Of a stretch of DNA of 20,013 bases, positions 7,498 to 16,035 are shown in pieces. The position numbers and the translations under genes were made by a program. Source of the stretch: DRPN01 sp964383915. Its GTDB lineage: Bacteria > Bacteroidota > Bacteroidia > Bacteroidales > VadinHA17. Each line of letters opens with the position of its first letter. Position 1 is the stretch's first letter. Below the pieces are notes generated by a model, which saw only the letters and a program-made list of their open reading frames with translations, was not told the origin of the DNA and ran no database searches. The stretch is taken from positions 1-20,013 of the forward strand of contig CAYLJE010000035.1 of assembly GCA_964383915.1 (NCBI GenBank), in the 5' to 3' direction.

Positions 7498-10400
7498 TTA
7501 ATTATTATTTGTGTTTTCATTTGTTCTTCTCAGTGCAGCACGTTGTGCCCTTTTCACTCTGGCTGTGCCGAACATACTATATATCGTCGGGATCAGGATC
7601 AGGGTTATCAACGTAGAAAAAAGCAGGCCCCCGATAATGGCTACGCCCATAGGACGCCAGGTCTCAGAGCCTTCTCCGCCTGCGATAGCCAACGGCACCA
7701 TAGCCAGCAGTGTGGTCAGGGCGGTCATTAACACCGGCCTCAGCCTGGATCTTCCTCCCTTTACCACCGCCTGTTTGATTGTAGCACCTCTATCCCGCAA
7801 GAGATTGGTAAAATCGACAAGCACGATCCCATTTTTAACCACAATCCCTATCAGCATTACCGCTCCGATCATAGAAATAGCATTTAAAGTAATATGGGTA
7901 AGATACAAGGCAAGAAAAACCCCTGTAAACGCAAACGGGATAGAGAACATGATAATAAACGGTTCGGTCAGTGATTCAAACTGCGCTGCCATAACCACAT
8001 AAACCAGGAAGATGGATAAGATCATAAGCAAGCCCAATTTTTTAAAAGTATCCTGCATATCCTCGGCACTCCCTCCTATTTTCACAGAGACCCCTTCGGG
8101 CATATCTATAGTGGCAATTTTCTTTCTCATCGCTGAGGTTACAGAGCCCAGATCAGAACCTGAAATCGAAGAAGACACCGTAACGACCCTCTGCTTGTTC
8201 TCTCTGTCTATATTCGGTTGGGTATAGAATTGTTTTACCTCTCCGATCTCTTTCAGTTTGATAAATTTTCCCATGGGTGTTTGTATGGTAATATTCTCAA
8301 TATCATTGGTTGATTTTCTAAATTTCTCGGCATAACGGACGATCACATCATATTCCTTCCCGTTTTCCTTATACTTGGTAGCTGTCAGTCCGTTCACCCT
8401 GTCTCTCAACGCAGTAGCAACCATGGCCGTATTCAGACCAAAATAAGTCATTTTTTCCTGATCCAGGACAAACTGCATAACCGGTCTTTCCCTGTCGCGG
8501 CTTATGAGCACATCACGGGTGCCTTTCACTTTTTTCATGGCTGTAGCAATCTGATCGGCGATAATATCCGTTTTATCAAAATCATGGCCGAACACTTTTA
8601 TCTCGAGGTTACTGCCGCCTCCCATGCCCATGATCGCAGCACTACGGGTATTCCCCGGATCTACATTAAACTTTTCAACAGACGGAAGTTGTGCAATATC
8701 TTTTCGCATCAGGTCGGAGATCACAAAAATATTTCTTGACCTCTGATTACCGGGGACCATCTTAAAGGTGAAATTAATGACATAATTTCCCGTTTCGGCA
8801 AAGATGGCCAGCAGGCTGTTTTCATCCCCGGCCCCACAACTGGTAGAGATAATTTCTATCTCGGGATATTTTTTACGAAATATATCTTCCAGCTTACGTG
8901 CAACTTTCGTGGTTTGCTCCAGGTTGACCCCCTGTGCCAGTTTCACCACGGCCCCGATCTGGTTGTTATCCGAAGCAGGCATGAATTCTGTTCCGACTTT
9001 TCCGACCAAAAAAATGGATGCAAAAAATATAGCCAGTGATCCCAGGATGACTGTCCATCTGTGGTTCACTGCCCAAACCAGGGATTTTTCATAGATACTA
9101 TCCAGCCAGTCCAGAAAATTTTGAGATAGATAATACAATTTGCCGCCCAGCTTTTTCTTATCCGGTTTTTTATTCGTGAGCATTTTGGATGATAACATGG
9201 GCGTCAGTGTCAGCGCCACAATGACCGAAGTCGCAATGGTAATGCTAACAATCCATCCCAATGGCCTGAATAAAATACCGGTCATACCACCGATCATAGT
9301 CAGAGGCAGAAAAACAGCGATGACCGTAAGGGTAGAGGCCATCACTGCATTACTCACCTCATTGGTCCCGTAAATGGCCGCTTCCCGTGGGTAACTTCCC
9401 CGTTCAATATGCTTGGTTGTATTTTCCAATACTACGATAGAGTCATCCACGACCATGCCGATCGCAATAGCGATGGAAGATAAAGTGATAATGTTAATGG
9501 TATCTCCCGTGAGCAACATATATATAAAACCAACAATCAGGGAAACGGGAATGGAAAGAGCCACAATAAACGTCGCACGCCAGCGTCCCAGAAAAAACAA
9601 TACCACAATAACCACAAACAACAAAGCATACAAGATGGTATCTGTCAGGTTATTTATGGAAGCCTGTGTATATGCCGAAGTGTCAAAAATAGTGGATATT
9701 TTTACATCCGGGGGAAGGGTTTTTATTAACTCCGGCAATATCTTTTTTATTTCTTTTGCTACTGTAACCGTATTGGCATCCGATTGTTTCTGGATCATCA
9801 GCCGCACCCCTTTGCGGCCGTTGATACGTTCATCTTCGTCCACTTTTTTTAAACTGTCGGTAACCGTAGCCACATCACATAAACGAATGGTTCTTCCATT
9901 GATATTACTGATGATCAGATTCTTTATCTTATCACTGTTGGCAAATTCACCCTGCACTCGTAAAGCAAAATTAGATTTACCCATCTCCATATTCCCGGAT
10001 GGCAGGTTTATATTGTTCGTTGCCAGAATACCCCCCAGTTGTTCAACGGTCAGATGGTAGGCATCCAGTTTTCTAGGATCTACATTCACCATCACAGCAC
10101 GGATGGGAGCTCCGATCACCAGCACATTGCCGACGCCGTCAATCCTGTTTATGGAAGTCACCAGCTTATCATCCAGGATATCCTTCAGTGCCGCATAACT
10201 TTCGCCGGCCGTCGCCGATAGCACCATGACCGGCATCATGCTGGAACTGAACTTGAAGATGGTAGGTTTTTCAACACCATCCGGCAACCTCCGTCCCGCC
10301 ATGCCCACCGCATCTCTTACCTCATTGGTGGCTTCATCCAGGTTAGTGCCCCAATTATATTCAAGGGTAACCACTGATACATTGTCCTTGGAGGAAGAGG

Positions 10401-10641
10401 TCATCTTTTTCAAATTAGACAAAGATCCGAAATGATCTTCCAAAACACGCGTTACATTCTCTTCTATATCTGCAGCATTTGCTCCCTGGTAGAAAGTGAA
10501 CACGGTAATATAAGGAGGCTCCATCTTCGGGAAAAAATCTACCGGCAACTGAAAATAAGCATACGCTCCTAAGATAACCACACCGATAAAGAACATGATC
10601 GTCGTTACCGGCCTTTTTACTGCACTGCTGTATAAACTCAT
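7498..10641 (-). CDS. RND efflux pump, inner-membrane subunit (AcrB/MexB-like, HAE type)
   Basis: This 1047-aa protein has the normal length and duplicated layout of an AcrB-type proton-driven pump. TM1 lies near residues 11-30, the first periplasmic porter domain spans about 40-330, and five further helices run to about 490. A second copy occupies the C-terminal half. TM4 carries the paired acidic residues Asp399 and Asp400 in GMVVDDSIVVLEN, and TM10 carries Lys936 in GIVVKNGIVLVDF, corresponding to the AcrB proton-relay residues. The DD pair favours the hydrophobe/amphiphile (HAE) branch over heavy-metal pumps. The pump works with the adaptor gene 16 nt upstream and the TolC-type channel before that. 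The PII-like gene follows after 2 nt. The exact substrate is not visible. Confidence 0.95.
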   Translation of the reverse strand: MSLYSSAVKRPVTTIMFFIGVVILGAYAYFQLPVDFFPKMEPPYITVFTFYQGANAADIEENVTRVLEDHFGSLSNLKKMTSSSKDNVSVVTLEYNWGTNLDEATNEVRDAVGMAGRRLPDGVEKPTIFKFSSSMMPVMVLSATAGESYAALKDILDDKLVTSINRIDGVGNVLVIGAPIRAVMVNVDPRKLDAYHLTVEQLGGILATNNINLPSGNMEMGKSNFALRVQGEFANSDKIKNLIISNINGRTIRLCDVATVTDSLKKVDEDERINGRKGVRLMIQKQSDANTVTVAKEIKKILPELIKTLPPDVKISTIFDTSAYTQASINNLTDTILYALLFVVIVVLFFLGRWRATFIVALSIPVSLIVGFIYMLLTGDTINIITLSSIAIAIGMVVDDSIVVLENTTKHIERGSYPREAAIYGTNEVSNAVMASTLTVIAVFLPLTMIGGMTGILFRPLGWIVSITIATSVIVALTLTPMLSSKMLTNKKPDKKKLGGKLYYLSQNFLDWLDSIYEKSLVWAVNHRWTVILGSLAIFFASIFLVGKVGTEFMPASDNNQIGAVVKLAQGVNLEQTTKVARKLEDIFRKKYPEIEIISTSCGAGDENSLLAIFAETGNYVINFTFKMVPGNQRSRNIFVISDLMRKDIAQLPSVEKFNVDPGNTRSAAIMGMGGGSNLEIKVFGHDFDKTDIIADQIATAMKKVKGTRDVLISRDRERPVMQFVLDQEKMTYFGLNTAMVATALRDRVNGLTATKYKENGKEYDVIVRYAEKFRKSTNDIENITIQTPMGKFIKLKEIGEVKQFYTQPNIDRENKQRVVTVSSSISGSDLGSVTSAMRKKIATIDMPEGVSVKIGGSAEDMQDTFKKLGLLMILSIFLVYVVMAAQFESLTEPFIIMFSIPFAFTGVFLALYLTHITLNAISMIGAVMLIGIVVKNGIVLVDFTNLLRDRGATIKQAVVKGGRSRLRPVLMTALTTLLAMVPLAIAGGEGSETWRPMGVAIIGGLLFSTLITLILIPTIYSMFGTARVKRAQRAALRRTNENTNNN

Positions 10642-10657
10642 AGCTTTCCGGTTTAAA

Positions 10658-11713
10658 TTATTTTACAATCTTTAAGGAACTATTCTCCATCAATTTATTC
10701 TGCCCGGTAACAATAAGTTCATCTCCTACCTTTAAACCTTCCAGGATCTCCGTCTGGTCGTCATAGACCCTGCCGGGTTTTATCAGACGCTTTTCTGCCC
10801 GGTTGTTATGATTGACAAATACATATTTATCATCGGTGCCAATCTGTTTGATGATAGCAATGGCAGGAATTAACAGTGCCTTCCCCTGTCCCAGATTCAG
10901 CTTTACCTTGGCAAACATTCCGGGACGCAATTTCAGATTGCTGTTAGGAACTTTTATTTCCACGACAAAGGTTTTTGTTGCATCATCAATGGTAGGGTAT
11001 ATTCTGTAAATTTTCCCTTTAAATACCTTTTCCGGAAAAATATCAGATGTAACATCAGCCCCCGTTCCTAATTTAACAACAGGATAATAGGCAGCAGCTA
11101 CACTCACAAATGCTTTTAGATTGTTAATCTGTACAATGGATAAAACAGCAGATTTACCAATTGTCGGGATTGGAGCTCCGGAGTAGATTTCGCCATTTTC
11201 AAAATATTTTCCGGAAATAATTCCGTCAAAAGGGGCTCTTAGCAGGGTATTGTCCAGCAGAAATCGATAGCTGGTTTTTGCAGCCTCATACGCTGTTTTT
11301 ACTTGATCATATTGCTGGTCAGATACGCTGTTTGTTTTTTTCAATGAGGACAATCGTTTAAAATTCGTTTCCAGATTGTTCAGATTAATCCTTGTTTGCT
11401 CAAGGTTTGTCCGATTCATCTCTACCAGAATCTGTCCTTTTTTAACACGGTCACTTATATTTACATTAATCTTTTCTATCTTTCCCGGTGAAGCCGGAGC
11501 CAGGTGTAACTCTTTAAAAGGCTTCAAATTAGCATTGTAATCAATTGAACGTTGAACAAGGGATTCCTTGACAACCATCGTTCTTACAGTAGCCACTTTA
11601 TCTGCATCATTCTTGCTTTGTGTAGTATCATTATCCTGTTTGGGCGCACATGATATCCCCAGCACCAGAATGCCTGATAACATTGACAAAGTTAAAATCT
11701 TTAATGTGTTCAT
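10658..11713 (-). CDS. RND efflux membrane-fusion protein (periplasmic adaptor lipoprotein)
   Basis: The chosen start at 11713 gives 351 aa and places a lipoprotein signal peptide first, ending at LGISC with Cys22 as the lipidated residue. A longer frame from 11764 would overlap the upstream TolC gene and bury the signal, so it is rejected. Both halves of the lipoyl domain are visible (GKIEKINVNISDRVKKGQ and LLRAPFDGIISGKYF), separated by a short alpha-helical hairpin. Beta-barrel and membrane-proximal domains follow, with the family element LRPGMFAKV. It bridges the inner-membrane pump to the TolC-type channel. It starts 10 nt after the TolC gene ends and stops 16 nt before the pump gene. 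Confidence 0.93.
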   Translation of the reverse strand: MNTLKILTLSMLSGILVLGISCAPKQDNDTTQSKNDADKVATVRTMVVKESLVQRSIDYNANLKPFKELHLAPASPGKIEKINVNISDRVKKGQILVEMNRTNLEQTRINLNNLETNFKRLSSLKKTNSVSDQQYDQVKTAYEAAKTSYRFLLDNTLLRAPFDGIISGKYFENGEIYSGAPIPTIGKSAVLSIVQINNLKAFVSVAAAYYPVVKLGTGADVTSDIFPEKVFKGKIYRIYPTIDDATKTFVVEIKVPNSNLKLRPGMFAKVKLNLGQGKALLIPAIAIIKQIGTDDKYVFVNHNNRAEKRLIKPGRVYDDQTEILEGLKVGDELIVTGQNKLMENSSLKIVK

Positions 11714-11723
11714 ATTATTAGTT

Positions 11724-13049
11724 TTAAAGGTTATTATTAATTTTACGCAAGGCGAGTTCAGCATTAAGCAACTTAAGCATTATATTCGTATAGTCTGATT
11801 CCGCATTGAGATAATCATTGTTGGCACTGGTTAAATCAAGAATGGAAACCGTACCTTGTTGATATTTTAATTTCATTTTCTCCAAAACTTCTTTAGCTAT
11901 TTCAACATTGGATTGTTGATTCTTAAATTGCGACAGAAGATTTTTATAATTAAACAGTAACTGTTTTTCCTGCATCGATAACTGTTGTGTCAGCAACGCT
12001 TTGGTGTTCTCACTTATGCTGTAATCAATTTTGGCCTGATTTAATTTTGCTAACCGCTGGCCACTTGAGAATATTGGAATACTCAACGTTAAGCCGACAA
12101 CATTTTTGGGGGATATATCAAAGTTGGGCTTTTTAATTTTTTTTGTATAAGAATAAAAGGCAACAAGAGAAGGCAAAAAGTTCGCCTTATTCATTAAGAT
12201 TTGTTTTTTTGCAATCTCTCCCTGCATGGAAACCAATTGATAATCAATATTTTTTTGAATATTAAAACGATAGGTTTCTATCAGTGGATTTATACTCTGC
12301 CGGACGATATCATCAATATCCGAAGAAAGTGTAATAGCCTGGTTAGAATCAAGACCTAATTGCAGCCGTAAAATATTATAAGATAATTCAACCTGCCTTT
12401 CTGCCGATTTTAGTGCATTATCAACCGATGTTACCATAACAGATAGTTTTTTTGCATCGGTTTCCTCAATCATTCCAGCGTTTGCAAGATTATTGGTATT
12501 ATTATAAATAAGCTGCGCATTTTTTCTATTTTTTTTCAATAATCCCAATATTCTCTCACTCACCAGCACCATATAATAGGCCTGGATGGTTTGTTCTTTT
12601 ACATTTAATTCGTCTTTTTGATATCTTTGCCCCGAAATCTCCTTGCCAAGTTTGGCAAGTTTTATGCCTACAAAATAATTTCCACTAAAGACCAGTTGAT
12701 TTACACTGGCCTTAAAATTACTTGTAGGATTAAATGAAATAGTAATGGGAGGAGCTGATGGGTTCATTCTAAGTTCTGCCGAAGCTCCCAAATAATTTGT
12801 ATAGTCTAAAGAAGCATTTACCTGAGGTAAGCCCTGCGATATGGCTTCCCTGATTTGTTGTGCTGACTTATCAACGGTAAATTTTGAATTAATCAACGTC
12901 TTGTTGTGATTAATGGCATAGCTTATGGCACTGTCTAACGATAATACCAATGGTTTCTGAGCATGAAGCGTGATCACGCTTAAGAAAAAAAGATTGCTGA
13001 TAAATATTCTTAACAGAACCTTTTGAAACTTTAATCTCTCCGTCTTCAT
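11724..13049 (-). CDS. TolC-family outer-membrane efflux channel
   Basis: This 441-aa protein has a signal peptide ending near ITLHAQ (residue 31). Two outer-membrane-efflux-protein repeats follow, each rich in long amphipathic helices with Asn, Gln and Ala. Examples are the LSLDSAISYAINHNK opening and the C-terminal segment ending NDYLNAESDYTNIMLKLLNAELALRKI, here split only by reading. These form the trimeric barrel and periplasmic tunnel. It sits 4 nt after a TetR gene and 10 nt before the adaptor gene, so this is the outer-membrane part of the tripartite pump. It is visibly more A/T-rich than the pump gene in the same operon. Confidence 0.93.
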   Translation of the reverse strand: MKTERLKFQKVLLRIFISNLFFLSVITLHAQKPLVLSLDSAISYAINHNKTLINSKFTVDKSAQQIREAISQGLPQVNASLDYTNYLGASAELRMNPSAPPITISFNPTSNFKASVNQLVFSGNYFVGIKLAKLGKEISGQRYQKDELNVKEQTIQAYYMVLVSERILGLLKKNRKNAQLIYNNTNNLANAGMIEETDAKKLSVMVTSVDNALKSAERQVELSYNILRLQLGLDSNQAITLSSDIDDIVRQSINPLIETYRFNIQKNIDYQLVSMQGEIAKKQILMNKANFLPSLVAFYSYTKKIKKPNFDISPKNVVGLTLSIPIFSSGQRLAKLNQAKIDYSISENTKALLTQQLSMQEKQLLFNYKNLLSQFKNQQSNVEIAKEVLEKMKLKYQQGTVSILDLTSANNDYLNAESDYTNIMLKLLNAELALRKINNNL

Positions 13050-13053
13050 TTTA

Positions 13054-13665
13054 CTATAATTTTGGTTGTTTGAACTTTTCTTCTATTATCTGATGTCCTT
13101 TCAGGGTTGATATTCCGATAAGACTTAACTTCATAATCTTACTGAATACAGGATCATACAAATCTTTGCCGGGCAACAATTCCCGTTCAATGATATTATT
13201 AAACCGCTTCCAGTGCATGCTGAAAATCACTTTCTCATCAATATCTTCAATAAACAATCCTTCTTTTTTCCCTTCGACGATCAACGCAACAAATAAATTC
13301 TTCAAAGCATTATCTATAAATTCATTATATACTTTGAAGATATCGGGGTAGTATTTTTTTATATCATAGATAAAAGAGACATTGCAACTTTTAAACTGGT
13401 CCAGCATAAAAGAATATAGCCCTATGATTTCGTCAATAACATTCTTCTCTTCCTTAACCCGCTCCATCCTGTCAAGGGTTCGCTTTAAAAAATCAGAGGC
13501 AATGGCCTCTACCAGTTCATTTTTGTTCTTAAAATTCTCATAAAATGTTTTTTTGGACATGGACAACCCATACGTAATATCATCTATGGAAACACTTTTA
13601 ATCCCATATTTGAAAAATTGCCTGCCGGCTTCTTCCATAATCCGGTTTTTGGTCTCTATACCCAT
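13054..13665 (-). CDS. TetR-family regulator, second of a tandem pair
   Basis: This 203-aa protein has an N-terminal TetR helix-turn-helix (about 25-46; core VSIDDITYGLSMSKKTFYENF) and an all-helical ligand domain. It is clearly paralogous to the preceding regulator: both share YGIKS before the HTH, a YD.KKY.P segment near the middle, and an I.TLKG/IATKKG stretch near the C-terminus. It ends 4 nt before the TolC gene, so it is part of the pump operon and probably its local repressor. The start codon overlaps the first bases of the shared CATAAAACT-N14-AGTTTTTT motif, suggesting binding right at its own leader. The ligand is unknown. Confidence 0.9.
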   Translation of the reverse strand: MGIETKNRIMEEAGRQFFKYGIKSVSIDDITYGLSMSKKTFYENFKNKNELVEAIASDFLKRTLDRMERVKEEKNVIDEIIGLYSFMLDQFKSCNVSFIYDIKKYYPDIFKVYNEFIDNALKNLFVALIVEGKKEGLFIEDIDEKVIFSMHWKRFNNIIERELLPGKDLYDPVFSKIMKLSLIGISTLKGHQIIEEKFKQPKL

Positions 13666-13693
13666 AAAACTATATTGTTACTCAAAGTTTTTT
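13663..13693. promoter_or_regulatory. Candidate TetR operator, site A (CATAAAACT-N14-AGTTTTTT)
   Basis: CATAAAACT (13663-13671) and AGTTTTTT (13686-13693) are separated by 14 nt, and the cores AAAACT/AGTTTT form an inverted repeat. The same two arms with the same spacing occur at 14336-14366. Site A lies directly upstream of, and touches, the start codon of the second TetR gene, inside the 43-nt gap between the paired regulators. Confidence 0.45.
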
Positions 13694-13708
13694 CATGTAT
13701 AAAAAAAA

Positions 13709-14308
13709 TCAGAACCTGTATTTATCAATAATCTTCAATCCTTTTTTAGTAGCAATACCCCGGATAAAATTGATGGCGATATTTTCAAAGATTTCTGATT
13801 TGGAATAACGGTCGGGGGGAAATAACTCATCGTTTCCGATGATTCTAAATTGCTCCATGACCAGTTTGGCAATAATATCTTCATTAATATCCGGCCGGAT
13901 ACATCCTTCTGCTTTGCCTTTTTGAATGAAAGCCGTAATCCGGTTGTAATCTTTCTCTTTCCTTTCCTTTCCTTTACACCTAAAAACCTCCGGGTGGTAT
14001 TTTTTTGCATCATAAAAAAAGAGCGGATTAATGGATTTCATAAAATTCACACTCTTTTTGATATAAGACAGGAAAGCATTTATCACGTTTGGCGAGTCAT
14101 TCATGATGTTATTCATCTCTTTTTCTTCTTCTCCCATACTCTGTATGATGCAACTCTCCAGCAACTCATCCTTGTCTTTAAACAGTTCATAGATAGTCCG
14201 TTTGGAAATGCCCAGTTTCTCGGCAATGGTATCCATCGTAATGCTCTTTATGCCATAGTGCATAAAAAGTTTTAATGACTCTGTGATAATCCGCTTTCTG
14301 GTATCCAT
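13709..14308 (-). CDS. TetR-family regulator, first of a tandem pair
   Basis: This 199-aa protein has the TetR helix-turn-helix at about 24-44 (core ITMDTIAEKLGISKRTIYELF), followed by a helical ligand-binding and dimerisation domain. It is paralogous to the regulator encoded 43 nt downstream. The two HTH recognition helices differ slightly (SKRTIYELF versus SKKTFYENF), so they may bind similar but not identical sites. Its promoter shows both a -33 and a -7 element, with a candidate operator between and beyond them. Together with the downstream genes it probably forms one transcript, regulator-regulator-TolC-adaptor-pump-PII. Autoregulation is inferred from the shared motif. Confidence 0.9.
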   Translation of the reverse strand: MDTRKRIITESLKLFMHYGIKSITMDTIAEKLGISKRTIYELFKDKDELLESCIIQSMGEEEKEMNNIMNDSPNVINAFLSYIKKSVNFMKSINPLFFYDAKKYHPEVFRCKGKERKEKDYNRITAFIQKGKAEGCIRPDINEDIIAKLVMEQFRIIGNDELFPPDRYSKSEIFENIAINFIRGIATKKGLKIIDKYRF

Positions 14309-14326
14309 GTTTTCTCTTTAACGGCA

Positions 14327-14357
14327 CAAAAGTATCATAAAACTTTAAAAAACAAAA
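14327..14357 (-). promoter_or_regulatory. Promoter of the TetR/TolC/RND operon (-33 and -7)
   Basis: On the minus strand TTTTG (14357-14353) is followed 18 nt later by TACTTTTG (14334-14327), matching the TTTG and TAnnTTTG boxes of the Bacteroidota vegetative promoter. The -7 box lies 18 nt upstream of the ATG at 14308. This is the best-formed promoter in the window. Confidence 0.65.
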
Positions 14358-14366
14358 TAGTTTTTT
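14336..14366. promoter_or_regulatory. Candidate TetR operator, site B (CATAAAACT-N14-AGTTTTTT)
   Basis: CATAAAACT (14336-14344) and AGTTTTTT (14359-14366) are 14 nt apart, identical in arms and spacing to site A. The inverted repeat spans the -33 box and the spacer of the operon promoter, where a bound repressor would block RNA polymerase. Confidence 0.5.
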
Positions 14367-14431
14367 GATTTTTCATATTTTCCCCTGATTTTATTTTATA
14401 GATCGACAATATCAGACAAGTATTCTCTTTT

Positions 14432-14470
14432 CTTTTGCAGGCTCAGAACTCAAAAAAAGATGAGCAAAAG
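14432..14470 (-). terminator. Bulged hairpin after the beta-barrel gene
   Basis: CTTTTG (14432-14437) pairs with CAAAAG (14465-14470), and inside it CTCA (14442-14445) pairs with TGAG (14461-14464), giving a ten-pair stem with a four-base bulge. It starts 6 nt beyond the stop codon of the minus-strand beta-barrel gene and ahead of the pump-operon promoter. The flanking T-run expected of a strong intrinsic terminator is missing. Confidence 0.35.
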
Positions 14471-14476
14471 CAATAA

Positions 14477-15859
14477 TCAGAAACTGTATTTCAACTTAAA
14501 CATCATCATATCATAATCATTGAAATTTGCAAAAATATTATCCCCTTTACCGCCAAATATAGCGGCACATAGGGTTATTTCGGCATTATCTGTTGCCATG
14601 TACGATATCTCAGGTATGTAAACAACCGCGTAATTATTTTTTATATTGCTCCAATCTGAAACAATAAACCCGCCTCCCACCGGAGCTAATTTAAGTTTAT
14701 CCTCAAAGAATTTCTTCTCAAACCGAATGAAGAAATAATCATTTAATGCATCTTTCCCTCTTTCATTTACAAAACCATGCATATATTGAAAGTTAAGATA
14801 ACCTCCATTGGAAAAATTATAATCTGCGCCGAAAACATATTTTATATACATCTGTTTTTTTAACATTACAGTGTCTTGGGTTATCGGGAAAGGGGAGCCC
14901 GGAAACAAGGGTGTCAGATCGTTCGTCATGACAACTCCATTTTCAGGTAAAAATGCAGCAGCTTCCGCCCATACGCCGACCCCCCCGAGACTTCCTGCCA
15001 GGTCGGCTCCGAAAATATGTGTACGATAGAAGGAAAGTTGTGAATGAATACTTATACCACCTAATGTATCCGCAGGGGAAAAAGTATTATATGTACTAAC
15101 AGGTAATCCGTCTCTACCCCAGACATAACTCAGGGAGAAGTCAAAACCGGCCGCGAAGCCTTTAAATTTCAATCCTGCCGTTGAACTTTCTCCCAGATTA
15201 TATTTTGGCATATCAACCTGGTCATTATGCTCTTTCAAGGTTAAGCCCGGAGGCAATTCCATGGAAGGGGTTAAAGCATCTGCCCAAATACCAACAGGCA
15301 TATTCGCCGGTTGAAAAAACGGAATAAAAACTCCCTGCAAAGAAAAATCAGAATTAAAATAATAGTTCAAACTCACAGCATCCGAACCGCGATGACGGCC
15401 AAAATCCAAAACATCTTCCAAATCGTAAGGATTAAGATTATCGGTAGGGTTTAGTTTATCAGCCGTACCCCAGGCAATCCGCTGGCGACCGATCTTCACA
15501 TCCAGGTTTTTTGTTAAAAACCCGAATAATTGAACGTAGGCTTCTCTCACTTCAAGATTATAAGGATCTAAGATCCCTTTATTGTAAAGATCTGCCGAAG
15601 AAGTAATCTTTGGCAAACCAATATTTCTCAACCACACTTCACTGTAAAATTTTGAATGGCCGGTTATCTTTTTATTTAGTTTTAACGTTAAACGATTTTC
15701 ATTCCACGCCCAGTCGTTAGGACGCTGAAAAAGAAAGCGCTGGTCTGTCAACAACTCTCCGGACAGTCTCAACTGACTACTTTCATCCTGTGACCTTGCC
15801 ACATTTGTACTGATAAGCAGTACCATAAATATTGCTAAAAGAAAATTTATACGCTTCAT
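14477..15859 (-). CDS. Outer-membrane beta-barrel protein, DUF1302-like
   Basis: The start at 15859 gives 460 aa with a normal signal peptide (KRINFLLAIFMVLLISTNVARS, about 2-23). A longer frame from 15946 adds 29 residues before the signal and is rejected. The mature protein alternates polar and hydrophobic residues with many aromatics and ends in Phe (KLKYSF), the usual barrel-assembly signal. The segment GRQRIAWG (124-131), followed by NPTDNLNPYDLED (137-149), resembles DUF1302-type outer-membrane proteins, which elsewhere occur beside MMPL-type pumps. It probably provides the outer-membrane step for the LolA-like protein and MMPL permease encoded upstream. A 296-nt gap with an 11-bp tandem repeat suggests separate control. 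The family assignment is by motif only. Confidence 0.75.
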   Translation of the reverse strand: MKRINFLLAIFMVLLISTNVARSQDESSQLRLSGELLTDQRFLFQRPNDWAWNENRLTLKLNKKITGHSKFYSEVWLRNIGLPKITSSADLYNKGILDPYNLEVREAYVQLFGFLTKNLDVKIGRQRIAWGTADKLNPTDNLNPYDLEDVLDFGRHRGSDAVSLNYYFNSDFSLQGVFIPFFQPANMPVGIWADALTPSMELPPGLTLKEHNDQVDMPKYNLGESSTAGLKFKGFAAGFDFSLSYVWGRDGLPVSTYNTFSPADTLGGISIHSQLSFYRTHIFGADLAGSLGGVGVWAEAAAFLPENGVVMTNDLTPLFPGSPFPITQDTVMLKKQMYIKYVFGADYNFSNGGYLNFQYMHGFVNERGKDALNDYFFIRFEKKFFEDKLKLAPVGGGFIVSDWSNIKNNYAVVYIPEISYMATDNAEITLCAAIFGGKGDNIFANFNDYDMMMFKLKYSF

Positions 15860-16013
15860 ATGTTTAAATTTTTTGACACTGAATTCATTAATAAAAAAAG
15901 TTATCGTTTTAAATTGCCGGATTTCTATCTGATTCAAATACTTCAAATTCTTTCTCTCAATTCTTCGATCCGTGTAAATAGAGCTTATCCCCTGGTTCTT
16001 TCAGTCATCCATT

Positions 16014-16035
16014 ACTTATACAACACTTATACAAC
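16014..16035. repeat. Two head-to-tail 11-bp direct repeats in the gap before the beta-barrel gene
   Basis: ACTTATACAAC occurs at 16014-16024 and again, without a break, at 16025-16035. It sits about 155 nt upstream of the beta-barrel start codon in a 296-nt non-coding gap (15860-16155). The rest of the gap shows no clear TAnnTTTG promoter and no credible gene. The 11-bp period is one turn of the helix, consistent with a protein binding twice to one face. Confidence 0.6.

Noticed and set aside
9413..10060. Plus-strand 215-codon frame
   Set aside because: Lies wholly antisense to the conserved RND pump gene, and its composition mirrors that gene's reverse frame.
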